A DNA stretch of 64,000 bases from Apus apus (Eukaryota; Chordata; Aves; Apodiformes; Apodidae), in NCBI RefSeq assembly GCF_020740795.1, contig NC_067301.1, positions 5,952,001 to 6,016,000 of the forward strand, in the 5' to 3' direction. Both the position numbers and the translations under genes were made by a program. Each line of letters starts with the position of its first letter. The first letter of the stretch is position 1. Below the pieces are notes generated by a model. The model was given only the letters and a program-made list of their open reading frames with translations. It did not search any database and was not told where the DNA came from. This document shows positions 40,001 to 51,485 of this stretch, one piece after another.

Positions 40001-43000
40001 AGGACCTTCCCAGTGTTGCTGATGGTCCCATCAGTCAGCAGGAAGAGCAGGCGGGGGTGTCCCCTGTGGGTGGGTTGTTGGATCACCCACTTCAGTGGCG
40101 ACAAGATGTTGGTGCCACCCATATCAGCCTGGAGCCTCTTGATGCTCTGGCAGGCGACGGCCAAGCTCTCCTGCCCAGAGGAGGAGCAGGGGGGTCAGTC
40201 TCCACACCAGGACCCTCCCAGCACCCAAGGAACGTGGCTGCACCTTCACCCACCTCACAGTAAGTCTGGCTGGAAGGAAAGAGGGTCTTGAAGGTGGATC
40301 CAAACCCCACGATGTTGAAGAGACACGCTGGCATCAGGCTCTTGAGAATGACCAACAGAGCATCCTGGGGGGTGGAAAGCAAGGAGAGAAACATCAGCCA
40401 GGCCAGGTCCCTCACCAGTTACCCGAATAAAAGCTCTTCCCAGCCCCATCTCTACCACTACACCTCCTCCCACCTGCATTTGATAATCAAACTCCTTCTT
40501 CCACCTGATTTCCCTCACCCAGAAACCTTGTCCCTCTGCTCTTCCCAAAACCCCTTCGTGACATTTGGGTCCCAGGGCAGGGAGGAAAAACGGGGAACCT
40601 TCCAAAAAAAAAACCAAAACACCCCACAAAACCCAAACCAAACAACAAACACTGAAGAAATCTTTCTGTTTGTTTTAAAGTGATTCAGTTTTTTGTGCTT
40701 GCAACAGGGAACTGCAGCCCTGGAGCTGGTGGGTGAGAAGCAGAGTGTGAAACGGAGAAGTGTGACACGCAACACATTTCAATGTCCAAACCTGCAGAAA
40801 ATAAACAAACAGCTTCGAGTTACACAGAAGGAGAAGCCTCCCCCACCCCCAGTTCTCTTGTATTCATAGCTGGCACCAATTAAAATAACTGGGAGAGACA
40901 GTTTTCAGCTATTTTCTTTACCAGAGGTGGTTATCTAACTTGTCTATTCCTGGTCTTTACATAAGGGCAGAGCAATTTAAATCGTCTCAGGAGCAGAATC
41001 AGAGATTCATGGAATGGTTTGGGTTGCAGAGACCTTCAAGATCATCTAGATCCAAGCCCCTGCTGTGAGCAGGGACACCTCCCACCAGCCCAGGCTGCTC
41101 CAAGCCCCATCCAACCTGCCCTTCAACACTGCCAGGGATGGGGCAGCCACAGCTTCCCTGGGCAACCTGGGCCAGGGTCTCACCACCCTCACAGCCAAGA
41201 CCTTCCTCCTCATGTCCAACCTAAATCTCCCTCTTCCAGTTTTCATCCCTCCCCCTCATCCCATCCCTCCCTGCCCTTGTCCCAAGCCCCTCCCCAGCTT
41301 TCCTGGAGCCCCTTCAGGCACTGGAAGCTGCTCTAAGGTCTCCCTGGAGCCTTCTCTTCTCCAGGCTGAACACCCCAACTCTCCCAGCCTGGCTCCAGAG
41401 CAGAGCTGCTCCAGCCCTCCCATCATCTCCGTGGTCTTGTGGACAACTCCAGGATGGAGCTTGCCTTAACAGCAACTGGGCTACCTAAGGGGCATGGGCT
41501 CCTTGCCAGGGCAGCAGGAGCAAGAAGGGTGACAGGAAAGGGAGGCCAAGTGCTGGCAGTGCTCAGGAGTGACTTGGTTCTTTCTCAAGAATTCATTTGG
41601 TGCTTTCTCAGGAGGGACTCGGTTCTTTCTGCTTGCCTGCTGATCAAGGCATCCTGCTGCCAACCTGCCTAGGGCAGCAGAAACCCTAGAGCCAGCCCTG
41701 AGAGAGGAGCTGCCAAGGTCAAGGGTGCAGGAGCTGCCTCCTTGCTTTGTCACACGCTGTGGCAAAGAACCAAGTCAATGCAGAGAACTGGCCTGGGATC
41801 GATGGGGTCCAGGAGCTCAGCCTGCTTCCCCACCCCTGTCAGACCCAGCAGCAAGAGCCAAAAAAAAAAACCCCACAACAGCTCTGCAGATCAGCAGAGT
41901 CGTGTAGAAGAACAGGGCTGCCCTTTGTCAGGCTCCAGGGTGCTGCAAACCAAGCTGTCAGCTCAAACCTACGAGAGGATATTTATACCCCTGCTCCCCA
42001 GATGGCTCCTGGGATGGTGGCTCTTCCAGATCTCAGAGCTGACATCCCATCTCTGAGCTGACTACAAGGGGGGGGGAGGGGGGTGGGGGGGAGGAAAAAG
42101 GGACAGATTTCCAAATATTTCTGTTCAAGCAATTCCCAAAGTGGGCAGCCCGTGCTGTTCCAGCCAGCAGGCAGATTTATTGCTTCTCGTGGTAAATATT
42201 GATCTGGAGCCTGCTGCACTCAATATCTGCCCAAGCAGCTCCAAAAGGGGAGACCTTTGCTTCCAGAGAAGACAATTCCCAGTTATTAGCCTTGTTTTGC
42301 CAGCAAATGTGGTCACCCTCACAGGCCTGGTTCTTCTCTCACATCTCTCCACTGAAATCTTCAATATCATAGAATCACAGGATGGTTTGGGTTGGAAGGG
42401 ACCTTAAAGATCATCCAGGTATCTCCTTCTGAAGTTGTTTTCCAGAAGGAGGAGAGACTTTTCCCTGTTTTACCAGGGAGTCCCAGTTCAGGAGCTGTCC
42501 CTGCAGGGAGGGTCTCCAGCCCCACGGGATAAACCAGCCCCTTTGGAGGCTGCAGAGCTGCCAAACCCAGCAAAGCAAACATCTGGCCTGGGACAGGGAG
42601 GTTTCCTGATTCCCAGGCTCCAAAATGTGCTGAGGGAATGGGAATTCTCCAGGAATCAGAGATAATCCCAGCCATTTGGTGGATGCAGGAACAGGGGACA
42701 GCCTCCCTGTCCATGGGGACCCATTGCAGCCCTTCTCAGGCTCCCTGCATCCTGATCCCTGCTGCTGGAGGTGACCATCCTCCTCATCCCAATCCCTGCT
42801 GCTGGAGGTGACCATCCTCCTCATCCCAGTTCCTGCTGCTGGAGGTGACCATCCTCCTCATCCCAGTTCCTGCTGCTGGAGGTCACCATCCTCCTCATCC
42901 CAGTTCTAGCTGCTGGAGGTGACCATCCTCCTCATCCCAATCCCTGCTGCTGGAGGTGACTGTCCTTCAGCAGTTTCCATGGAAACTGGAGAGAACTGGA

Positions 43001-46000
43001 TGAGGAGATGGGCTGGAAGATGCTCCCAGCTGCTCACCCTGGGTGCTGAATCCTGCAGAAGGGGGTCCAGTCGTTCCCAGGGGAGCATTTGGGTCCAACT
43101 TGTGCCAGGAAAAAGTGTGAGCAGGACACCTGGGGACACACCTGCTCAGTGAATCTCTCCAGCACCCAAATGCTCCCCCCAGGTGGAGCCCAGCTCTGCA
43201 GTTCCCTCTGTCCTCAGGGAAGATGCACAGGGCAGGACAGATCTGCAACCTCCTCCCAGGAGACAGAGCTGCCTCCAAAGCACATGAAGCAGGAAAAATG
43301 CTCATTAGTTACTGGAGTGATTTCCCCTTTGAAGGACAGAGTGGTCCCCAGGCACGGGGGGACATGAGCTCAGGGCAGGAACCTCTCCAGATCCTTCAGG
43401 CAGTGGCTCAAAGCCAAGCCTGGCTCTCCTGGGGCAACCTGCAGCTGGGTGAGGGTCATACCTGACCAGGGAACTTCAGTCCCACAAAATATCCTGACAA
43501 GGCCTTTCCAGAACCCTATTTTCTTTACTGAGAGGTCTCAGCACACCTCTCAGAATCCTCCACCAGGTGCATTTGTGTTTGAAAAAGGGATGCACCGTGT
43601 TCCAAAGGTTTCTGTGGGTGCACAGAGGTGCCCATCAGCAAAATGTCTCCTCATTCATGGTCAGCACATGGTCCTGAAGTGTTCCTCCGAGATCCCTGGA
43701 GGTTTCCCACCAGGCAGCAACTTCCCCAAGCCCTCCTGGAGGCAGGGAGAACTGGAGAAGGGAGGCAGAAGACAAGCAAGCCAGGAAAGAGGGGGAAAGA
43801 AAACACCTTTGCACTTGATGTGCTGCTGGGAAGAAGAGGAGCAGAATGGGGGGGAGTCAGCTTCTCTGCAGGTACCTAACAAGCCCCACGGTTGAGAAGA
43901 CAAAAGCTGCAGCACATAATTACCCCCCATCCCCTCCTAATGAGCACTCATCAGCACTCAGCAACCCCCACTGCTCTGATACTCATCCCTGGTTGGCAGG
44001 AGGACCGTGTGGTACCTTGACACGGTTGATGTTCACACCACTCATGCTCCTGCTGCGGTCCACCAGGAAGATAAACTCCCCTTGGGCTTTCTGGAGGTCT
44101 GGCTGGCTGGTCCTCAAGTCAGGGCAGAAGTTGAGCATGATGACAGGGTGGTGGGGGATGTCCTTGTTCAGCCGCTTCCTGATGATTTCTGTCTGCAAAG
44201 ACAAGGAGGGAGCTCGAGAGGTTGATTGTTCTGCCCCTTCTCACTTGGAGGGGAATCAGAGCAGGAATCTGAGCAGGGCTGTGAGCCCAAAGATCATAGA
44301 ATCATGGAATGGGTTGGGTTGGAAGGGACCTTCAAGATCATCCAGTTCCAACCCCCCTGCATGGGCAGGGACACCTCCCACCAGCCCAGGCTGCTCCAAG
44401 CCCCATCCAACCTGCCCTTCAACACTGCCAGGGATGGGGCAGCCACAGCTTCCCTGGGCAACCTGGGCCAGGGTCTCACCACCCTCACAGCCAAGACCTT
44501 CCTCCTCATGCCCAACCTCAATCTCCCCTCTTAAAGATTCAAGATGTACACGTGGAGTCTTCTGTGAGCTTGTTCTGGCCTTAGTGGTGACAACACTTCA
44601 CAACAAACCTTTACTCAGCGCTTGTGAGACCCCACCTGGAGAACTGTGTCCAGTTCTGGAGCCCCCAACACAAGGACATGGAGCTGTTGGAGTCCAGAGG
44701 AGCCCACAGAGATGACCAGAGAGCTGGAGCAGCTCTGCTCTGGAGCCAGGCTGGGAGAGTTGGGGTGTTCAGCCTGGAGAGGAGAAGGCTCCAGGGAGAC
44801 CTGAGAGCACCTTCCAGTGCCTGAAGGGGCTTGATGATCTTTAAGGTCCCTTCCAACCCAAACCATTCCACGATCCTATCAACACCCAAGCTCAGGCTGG
44901 GCCACAGGTGGTTCTGTCCATCCCCCTGTGGAGATGCTCCACGAGGGAACAGGATTCCTGCCTCCTCCCAGCCACCCTCACGCTGTGCCTGGGGGACAAA
45001 GGCTGGCAGGAAACCCAAACCAGAGATCTCCACAGGCACAGATGGGAGCTTGGAGAAGAAACGAAAACATCTGGCCCTACCTTGCAAAACTGATCCTACC
45101 AACACTTCCTTCCATCCCTCCCCAGAACCCTGGCTCATTAGCACAGTTTAGCACCACACAGGAGGTTTTGTCCACAGTGGCTCAATAATGAAGTGCCAGG
45201 CACAGCCCTCAGCTTGTTGCATTCACAGCTTGGATTCATTCCTGCCACCTCTGCTTTGCTGGTTTTCTCTGCCCGTTTCTTTCAACATGTATTGGGTTTG
45301 GTGGGGGTTTTTTTTTGGTCCAGATTGAAGTGATTTGCAAAGCCAGACAGGTGGCTCAGGCCACGGTTGGATGGGAACCTGAGGGATAAATGTCTCTGCC
45401 CTGCACTTGGCTCTGAGGGCTCTCTCTGTGTCCTGCCTTGCTCTGTTTCAAGTATCCATCTTCATTTGAAACAGGGTGAAACTGAACTGGGAAGAACCCT
45501 CTTGTGGTGGGTGTATAAAACAGTCCCAGGGTCATGGTCACAGCTGCCTGGAGGGAGCACAGCCAGGGTTTTCCATCCCAGGGGCTGCAGCAGGAAAACA
45601 TCCACCCCAAAAAAGCACCTGGATCCTGGGGGGGGGGGTTGCTTTGCCTTTCCACCCCCCCCCCCTCTCTCAAGCTGTTTCTTGCTGGTTTCATCAGGAG
45701 TAAAGCAGAGCCCAGATGTCCAGGTTTGCTTCCTCCAGCTGTGAGTCAGGTTCCTTGATCTGTGAGTGAAGGGCTGGCCAGAACTGCACTTACCTGGCTC
45801 AACTCAGGTGTCCCCAGGGACCAACACACACGGGGGCTTCACTCGGGGCTGGGCTGCCCAAGTGCTGCTGCCCTGCCCCCTGCAACAGGGCAGTTCCCAT
45901 CCTCAGGAACAAGCCCCTTGCTGGCAGCCCAAGCTCTCCCTCCCCCTCGTGCTTCTGAGTAGAAATTCATCCATCCCTGGGAACTCCAACGGGTTCTTTC

Positions 46001-49000
46001 CATCCTCATTTTCCTCCAGCCACGTGACATTCATTTGGTTATCACGGCATCCTTGCTGCCTCTGTCCAAGGACCAGATCACGGCCCTGGACCTACCAGCA
46101 GAACCCCTTGGGGACCCATAAAACCCCCAGATGATGGGGAGGAGCCCACAGCATGGAATTCCCACTGCCTTCAGAGGGAATGCCACAGGCAACCCTACAA
46201 CAAACAGCCTGGGAGCTGCTGCTGCAGGTCAGCCAGGAAACCAACATCTCACCCACCTCTTCTCTTCTCCCTTCACCTATTATCCAATTACACTAAATTA
46301 ATCACATCTTCTCCACCAGGAGTTGATTCCAGGCTACGTTTGTCCCCTCCACCCTGTGAGCATCCCAGGCTTTTGCCTAACAAACTGAGGGATGAGAATT
46401 AATTACCATTTACTGCTGAAATCTCTGGGCTAATTCGTTTTGCCCAGCATTGTCCTCTGAGCAGCAGCACTTTTAGCCCAGCCTGGATATTCAGGGCATT
46501 GTCCCTTCTTCTCCCTTCTCCCTGCAGTCGTTTCTCAGTCCTCCTGGGGCACTGAGGTGGATTTCCTGCAGGGAAATGTCTCTGGAATGATCATCCCTCC
46601 TCACCCCCTCAGATAATTTGACGTGCTAAAGACACAGAAATAATTAGCCATCTGAGCTGTAGTGTGGGAGTTTCATTTTGTTCCACCTGCTGCAGGCTGA
46701 GCACAAAGGAAGGAGATGTCTGCAGTGCCAGCAAGCTCAGTCCTGGTCCCAACAAGGGAAAGCCAAGGGCAAAAGGCAGGAGAAGAGGGCTCAGTGTGTC
46801 CCTGGTGAAGGCAGACATGGTGGCAGCACAGGGAGGCACCTTGGCAGCAGGTTTGGGATGGCTGCCAAGCAGGGGAGCAGGCTCAGCCACGTGGAGAAGG
46901 AGTTGAAGGAGGAAGGAGCATCCTCAGCCAAGAAGGAGACCAGGGGTGAATGTATAAAGAGGGAGTGGACACGGTGAGCCTGGGGCTGGGGTGCCACGAG
47001 TGCCACGTGGAGCCACAAGTGCCTTGGGTGGAGACACCCTGGGCATTTGGAGGGTCTGGCCAGTCCACTCCTCTTCCCAATCCCAGCTCTGAAGTTCTGG
47101 GCTGCCACTCCTTGCCCCCACATCACTGCCAGACAAGGCACAAAGCCCCGAGCAGATATTTTTTTTTCCCTTTGCTGATCAGGAGAACAAAGAGAAGTTT
47201 CTCCTGCCTCGTCTTCAGCTCATTATGCCAAGTAAAAATCCCTTCTTTCTCTGACAGCCACCCAGAAACAGTAAACATTTACTGAGCAATTAAGAGAATA
47301 TTTTATCCTATGTCACTGCAATAATTCTAATACCCTTTGTTGCTGTAACAATGTACCTATTTAATTATGCTCTGCTAGACTAGCACTAATTATACACACA
47401 GCAGCCACCTCAGAGCTGCTTCCACACTCAGTTGAGCAGGATTTTCCCCTCTTCCTCTACAAAAACCCCTGTCCCCGGGGAGGAGGAGGAGGAAGTGCAA
47501 TGGTTGGCCCTGCAGGAGAGCAAGGAAGGTTGTGCTGCCATTCAGAGAGACTTAGACAGGCTGGAGAGTTGGGCGGGGAGAAACATGATGAAGTTCAACA
47601 AGGGGAAGTGTAGAGTTTTGCATTTGGGGAAGAACAACATGATGTCCCAGTATAGGTTGGGGGGTCCCAGTATAGGTTGGGGGCTGAGCTGCTGGAGAGC
47701 AGTGTAGGTGAAAGAGACCTGGGGGTCCTGGTGGACAGGAGGATGAGCCAGCAATGTGCCCTTGTAGCCAAGAAGGCCAATGGCATCCTGGGATGGGTTA
47801 GAAAGGGGGTGGTTAGTAAGTCAAGAGAGGTTCTCCTCCCCCTCCATTCTGCCTTGGTGAGGCCACATCTGGAATATTGTGTCCAGTTCTGGGCCCCTCA
47901 GTTCCAGAAGGACAGGGAACTGCTGGAAAGAGTCCAGGGCAGAGCTACAAAGATGATTAAGGGAGTGGAACATCTCCCTGATGAGGAAAGGCTGAGGGAG
48001 CTGGGTCTCTTTAGCTTGGAGAAGAGGAGGCTGAGGGGTGACCTCATCAATGTTTACAAATATGTAAGGGGTGAGTGTCAGGGAGATGGAGTTGGGCTCT
48101 TCTCAGTGATGACCAGTGATAGGACAAGGGGTAATGGGTGGAAATTGGAGCATAGGAGGTTCAAGGTGAATATCTGAAAAATTTTTTTACTGTAAGAGTG
48201 ACAGAGCCCTGGGCCAGGCTGCCCAGGGAGGTTGTGGAGTCTCCTTCTCTGGAGACATTCAAAACCCACCTGGACGAGTTCCTATGTGATGTACTCTGGG
48301 TGACCCTGCTCTGGCAGGGGGGGTTGGACTAGATGATCTTTCCAGGTCCCTTCCAACCCCTAGGATTCTGTGATTCTATGATTCTGTGTGAATCCCTGCA
48401 CATCTCCAGCCCTCAGCTCCCACCTGCAGCTTTTGCTTCCTCACCTTTTTCTCAGCACTCGGGTCCTTCTTGGTGCCTTTAATGAAATCGTTCTTCCCCT
48501 TCAGGTGCCGTTCGTACTCTGCAGGTGTCATGTCACCTCCTTCCATCAAGACATGAGGCATGTGGGGCTCTGGGGAAGCAGAGGATTGGGTGAAAAAACA
48601 CCAGCCTTGGCTAAACTTTGGGCTTGCAAGAGATGCAGGAGGTGAAAACAGAGCTTTGAGCCCCACGGGTGACAACCGAACTATAGGTGTAAAATCAGAG
48701 CTGATCCAACCCTTTCCAGCCCCAAAGAGGAAGGTGCCAGGAAGGGGTAGAGAAGAAGCAGAGCCCACCTACCACTTGGGTGGATCAGGATCTCCACGGG
48801 CCTGTCAAAGGTGTGTTTGTTGGCCAGGCTGATGACGATGCTCCTGGCAGAGCGGGCGGAGGGGTCGGCGTCCGCTCGGATCTCGTGCGTGGGGCTCTCG
48901 ACACCTGCCCAGGGAAACCGAGGCCCAGTTAGAGGCTGAGGGGGTGGGAGACCCCAGAAGAGAGGTAAGATGGCAGAGGACCCATCGTCCCCCAGGGAAA

Positions 49001-51485
49001 CGTCAGCGTGGCACCAGTAAATCCACCCCAGCACAGTGAACTGGCCGAAAGAGACTCCACAGAAAGGGGACAGAGGAGGAAGAGTGTGGACGTGGCCTTG
49101 AGGTCATGGAGACATGGAAACATTCAGGTTGGAAAAGAGCTTTAAGATCATCCAGTCCGACCATTAACTCACCACTGCCAAGGCCACCCCTGCCCCATGT
49201 CCCTCAGCACCACATTTATGTGTCTTTTAAACCCCTCCAGGGATGGGGACTCCCCCCCTGCCCTGGGCAGCCTGGGCCAGGGCCTGACAACCCTTGCCAG
49301 GAAGGAATTGTTCCCCAGATCCAACCTCAACCTCCCCTGGCACAACTTGAGGCCATTCCCTCTTGTCCCATCCCTTGTTCCTGGGGAGCAGAGCCCGACC
49401 CCCCTGGCTCCAACCTCCTCTCAGGCAGCTGCAGAGCCAGCAGGTCTCCCCTCACCTCCTGGTCTCCAGGCTGGACACCCCCAGCTCCCTCAGCTGCTCC
49501 TGCTCAGACTTGTGCTCCAGCCCCTTCCCCAGCTCCCTTGCCCTTCCCTGGACACGCTCCAGCCCCTCCATGTCCTCCTTGTCCTGAGGGGCCCAGACCT
49601 GCCCCCAGGATTTGAGGTGTCCCCTCCCCAGTGCCCAGCACAGGGTGGATGATCATTGCCCTGCTCCTGCTGCCCACCCCAGCCCGGAGCAGCAGGACAG
49701 CCCCAGAGCTCCTACCTGCCAGCAAGCATGGTCCCCGGATCTCCAGGTGGAAGCTGAACTCGTACTCGAAGGGGTTGGTGGCCTCTCTCTCCAGCAGATG
49801 AGCCAGGCAGAACCTGCTCCCTTGCTCCAGACTCCCCCACCCACAGCAGTGCTTGTCCCTGCAGGTGAGATGAACCCCCATCAAGCCTGTGCACGTGTTG
49901 TATCCCCCCAGGAGCTGCAGATCTGCTGAAGGCAGAGCCTGCAGAAGCTCTCCAGCCTCCCACACCAACAACTTCTGCTCTGCTAGTCCTGCAGCCCCCC
50001 CCCCAGCCCCAACCAGTCCCAGGGGCTTTTCATACGTTGGGAGCTGGTGGCTGGAAAGGCTGGTGACATTGTCCAGGCTGGGCTGGGGGACCCTGGGGAC
50101 ACACACAGATGGCAGAAGGACCCTCACGGCCCCGCTGGGCAGTGTCTGCAGCTCAGAGGAGGTGCTGATAAAGATGGAGACGCTTTCCAGGGGAGGAATG
50201 ATGCCCAGGTTTGCCACAAAAACTGTCCTCTCCGAGTCCTCGTCCATCGTGATCCTTCCTGCACGGAGAGAGGACCAGGCCAGGGAGATGTGGTGTCACA
50301 GCCATGGAAAATGCTCCTCCCCAGGCCCCCTGCAACTCCCCCAGCCCTGGCCCAAACCAGCCCTCCCTGCACACACCAGCATTTCTCTGGAGACCCCCAG
50401 CCCACTGCACCACCACCCTTTGGGGCATCAAGGAGAAACAGTGCTTTCCAAAAGGGATGAGATGACTACTTTGGCAGGGACAGGAGCACAACCCAAGGCT
50501 CAGCCTTTCACAGGAGCCTCCTTGATGCCACCACGTGTGACAGCCGCCCACCCCCTGCCACCTCCCCGTCTTTCTTCCCCTGGTTTCCTTCCCCACGAGC
50601 ACTAAAATCACCCCTGGCCCCCTCACCACTTCCATCCCGAGCTCTTCCACCAGGGAGGCTGCAGCCATGGGGAGTCATGTCTTCTATCTTGGCTTTGTCC
50701 TTGATTTGCACCGTGACAGCACGTCGGGACACGGCCGCCTCGAACCCCACCACGGTGGTGCCCTCATCCAAGGGGTAGACAAAGAGACCTGCTGGACAGA
50801 GGGGTTTTAGCAACACCAGGGACTTGCCTGGGCCCACCAGCCAGGAGCACCGAGGTCAGCTCCCTCTTGGTGCTTCCATGTGTCCTCCTGGGATATTTCA
50901 CACCTCAAAAATGGTATCTCTGGATCACTGAGGATACAAGGACACAATAGAGTGATCGAATCCCAGCCTGGTTTGGGTTGGAAGGGACCTTCAAGATCAT
51001 CTAGATCCAACCCCCTGCATGGGCAGGGACACCTCCCACCAGCCCAGGCTGCTCCAAGCCCCATCCAACCTGCCCTTCAACACTGCCAGGGATGGGGCAG
51101 CCACAGCTTCCCTGGGCAGCCTGGGCCAGGGTCTCACCACCCTCATGGTGAAGAATTTCCTCCTCATGTCCAACCTCAATCTCCCCTCTCCCAGTTTTAA
51201 TCCCTTCCCCCTTGCCCTATTGCTCCTCTGCCCTTCCAAGAAGTCCCTCAGCCACTCTTCCAGCCAGCACCTACAGGCTGAAGGCAGCTCTGTGAGACAC
51301 CCCTGGCTCTAGAACTCCTGTGGCACCTTCACCCCCCAGAACTTGCCTTCCAGAGGCTGTGCCCGTGGGTTGCAGTAGGTGAGCAGGGCTGTCATCCCCA
51401 GGGCGTAGCCGCTGACACAGGACGTCACCTCCGAGGCCGTGAGGGGCAGTGGGGACAGGGTGGCCTGGTCCATCAGCCCTGGCAT
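27308..51485 (-). CDS. VWA5B1: von Willebrand factor A domain-containing protein 5B1, all coding exons
   Basis: VWA5B1 belongs to the VIT + VWA family; its function is not established. I traced 21 coding exons in transcript order: 51347-51485, 50627-50788, 50036-50258, 49716-49858, 48773-48904, 48445-48569, 44016-44192, 40254-40364, 39968-40170, 38532-38646, 36504-36689, 36079-36256, 34915-35102, 32054-32264, 31198-31515, 29946-30083, 29532-29657, 29021-29080, 28584-28653, 28254-28377 and 27308-28054. They sum to 3,876 nt, so about 1,291 aa (human about 1,220), with phases consistent throughout. It starts [20 protein letters not shown]. The VIT domain covers about residues 1-150. The VWA domain (about 345-520) has a full MIDAS: Asp353-Ser355-Ser357 (DRSRS), Thr424 and Asp451. 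The C-terminus ends [20 protein letters not shown]. All introns are GT-AG except intron 1 (GC-AG). Exon 17 is the least certain. It converges on CAMK2N1. Confidence 0.93.
30360..30665 (-). mobile_element. CR1 3' fragment in VWA5B1 intron 15
   Basis: Starts at the reverse-complemented tail (TTGTTTGGGTTGGAAAAGAC) and covers the second CR1 subfamily's 3' region to GGCAGTTGCAGAG. Confidence 0.9.
30885..31092 (+). mobile_element. CR1 3' end in VWA5B1 intron 15
   Basis: From GGAAATTCTTCCCTGTGAGG to the tail CCATTCCATGATTCTAT; oriented opposite to its neighbour at 30360, so the two lie tail-out around a short spacer. Confidence 0.9.
31608..31945 (+). mobile_element. CR1 3' end in VWA5B1 intron 14
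   Basis: Covers CCTTAGAGCACCTTCCAGTG through AACCACTCTGGGATTCTC; starts about 93 bp from the acceptor boundary of exon 15. Confidence 0.9.
32309..32373. repeat. 32-bp tandem duplication
   Basis: Two near-identical copies of a unit starting CTCCATCCCTCCTGCTCCC, just beyond the acceptor of VWA5B1 exon 14. Confidence 0.8.
33268..33560. repeat. GCTGGGAGCTGGGAGAGGA-type minisatellite in VWA5B1 intron 13
   Basis: Tandem units built from GAGCTGGGAGAG and CTGCTGGGAGAG/CTGGGGGAG in changing order, with a recurring 31-bp dimer (AGCTGGGAGAGGAGCTGGGA followed by GAGCTGCTGGG). G-rich on the plus strand with GGG triplets at regular spacing. Confidence 0.9.
34290..34803 (+). mobile_element. CR1 3' fragment in VWA5B1 intron 13
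   Basis: Second-subfamily CR1 from GGTCTGGGCCCCTCAGGAC through GGATCTGGGGAACAATTCC to the tail CGATTCTATGATCCTG; it ends about 110 bp from exon 13. Confidence 0.9.
36841..37115 (-). mobile_element. two CR1 tails, one inside the other, VWA5B1 intron 10
   Basis: A CR1 tail at 36841-36880 (ATCATAGAATCATTTAGGTT) is followed at once by a second, longer CR1 3' end from about 36885 (CACAGACTGGTTTGGGTTGG). A further short piece (AGATCATCAAGTCCAACC) lies at 37291-37310, which may be the rest of the first copy. Confidence 0.8.
38857..39240 (+). mobile_element. CR1 3' end in VWA5B1 intron 9
   Basis: Runs from GTTGTGCAGCCTGGAGAAGA through GGACATGAGGAGGAAGGTC to a tail reading AACCCAGTCTGTGTGACTC. Confidence 0.9.
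39968..44192 (-). CDS. VWA5B1: VWA5B1 exons 7-9, VWA domain with MIDAS metal site
   Basis: Exon 7 (44016-44192) carries [13 protein letters not shown], the DxSxS metal-binding motif. Exon 8 (40254-40364) carries [18 protein letters not shown]. Exon 9 (39968-40170) carries the MIDAS threonine ([14 protein letters not shown]) and the aspartate ([15 protein letters not shown]). All five MIDAS residues are present, so a divalent cation site is expected to form. Intron 7 (40365-44015) is 3.65 kb and holds CR1 copies and a 37-bp minisatellite. Confidence 0.92.
41005..41440 (-). mobile_element. CR1 3' fragment in VWA5B1 intron 7
   Basis: Reverse-complement tail (GATTCATGGAATGGTTTGGG) through the 3' UTR into the last RT codons (CTCTGGAGCCAGG region). 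Confidence 0.9.
42366..42422 (-). mobile_element. very short CR1 tail
   Basis: Only about 57 bp remain (ATCATAGAATCACAGGATGG to GATCATCCAGG). Confidence 0.85.
42758..42962. repeat. 37-bp minisatellite in VWA5B1 intron 7
   Basis: Six units with the landmark GCTGCTGGAG at 42761, 42798, 42835, 42872, 42909 and 42946, an exact 37-bp period. Units differ at a few bases (for example CAATCCC versus CAGTTCC). Confidence 0.93.
44299..44880. mobile_element. head-to-head CR1 pair in VWA5B1 intron 6
   Basis: 44299-44535 is a minus-strand CR1 3' end (tail ATCATGGAATGGGTTGGGTT). 44605-44880 is a plus-strand CR1 with the end of the RT region (GACCCCACCTGGAGAACTG) that jumps, at about 44827, straight to its tail (GATGATCTTTAAGGTCCC), having lost most of the 3' UTR. 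Confidence 0.88.
44881..47470. other. VWA5B1 intron 6, non-repetitive part
   Basis: 2.6 kb without recognised exons. The part at 47160-47400 is AT-rich and free of known repeats, unlike its surroundings, and is a candidate for a conserved non-coding element. Confidence 0.35.
47478..48386 (+). mobile_element. longest and youngest-looking CR1 copy, VWA5B1 intron 6
   Basis: About 900 bp of CR1 including the C-terminal reverse-transcriptase part. An uninterrupted frame at 47677-48177 encodes blocks such as [20 protein letters not shown] and [20 protein letters not shown], and ends in a stop where CR1 ORF2 normally stops. The tail is the classical GATTCTGTGATTCTATGATT. The 5' part is missing, so it cannot transpose. 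It ends 59 bp from VWA5B1 exon 6. Confidence 0.95.
49106..49665 (-). mobile_element. CR1 3' fragment in VWA5B1 intron 4
   Basis: Starts at the reverse-complement tail (ATTCAGGTTGGAAAAGAGC) and extends about 560 bp through the second-subfamily 3' region; its far end lies about 50 bp from exon 4. Confidence 0.9.
50955..51265 (-). mobile_element. CR1 3' fragment in VWA5B1 intron 1
   Basis: Reverse-complement tail (ATCGAATCCCAGCCTGG) followed by the first-subfamily 3' UTR; about 80 bp from the end of exon 1. Confidence 0.9.

Noticed and set aside
47677-48177. Host gene encoding a reverse-transcriptase-like protein
   Set aside because: It is the C-terminal part of CR1 ORF2 inside a 5'-truncated LINE, not a host gene.
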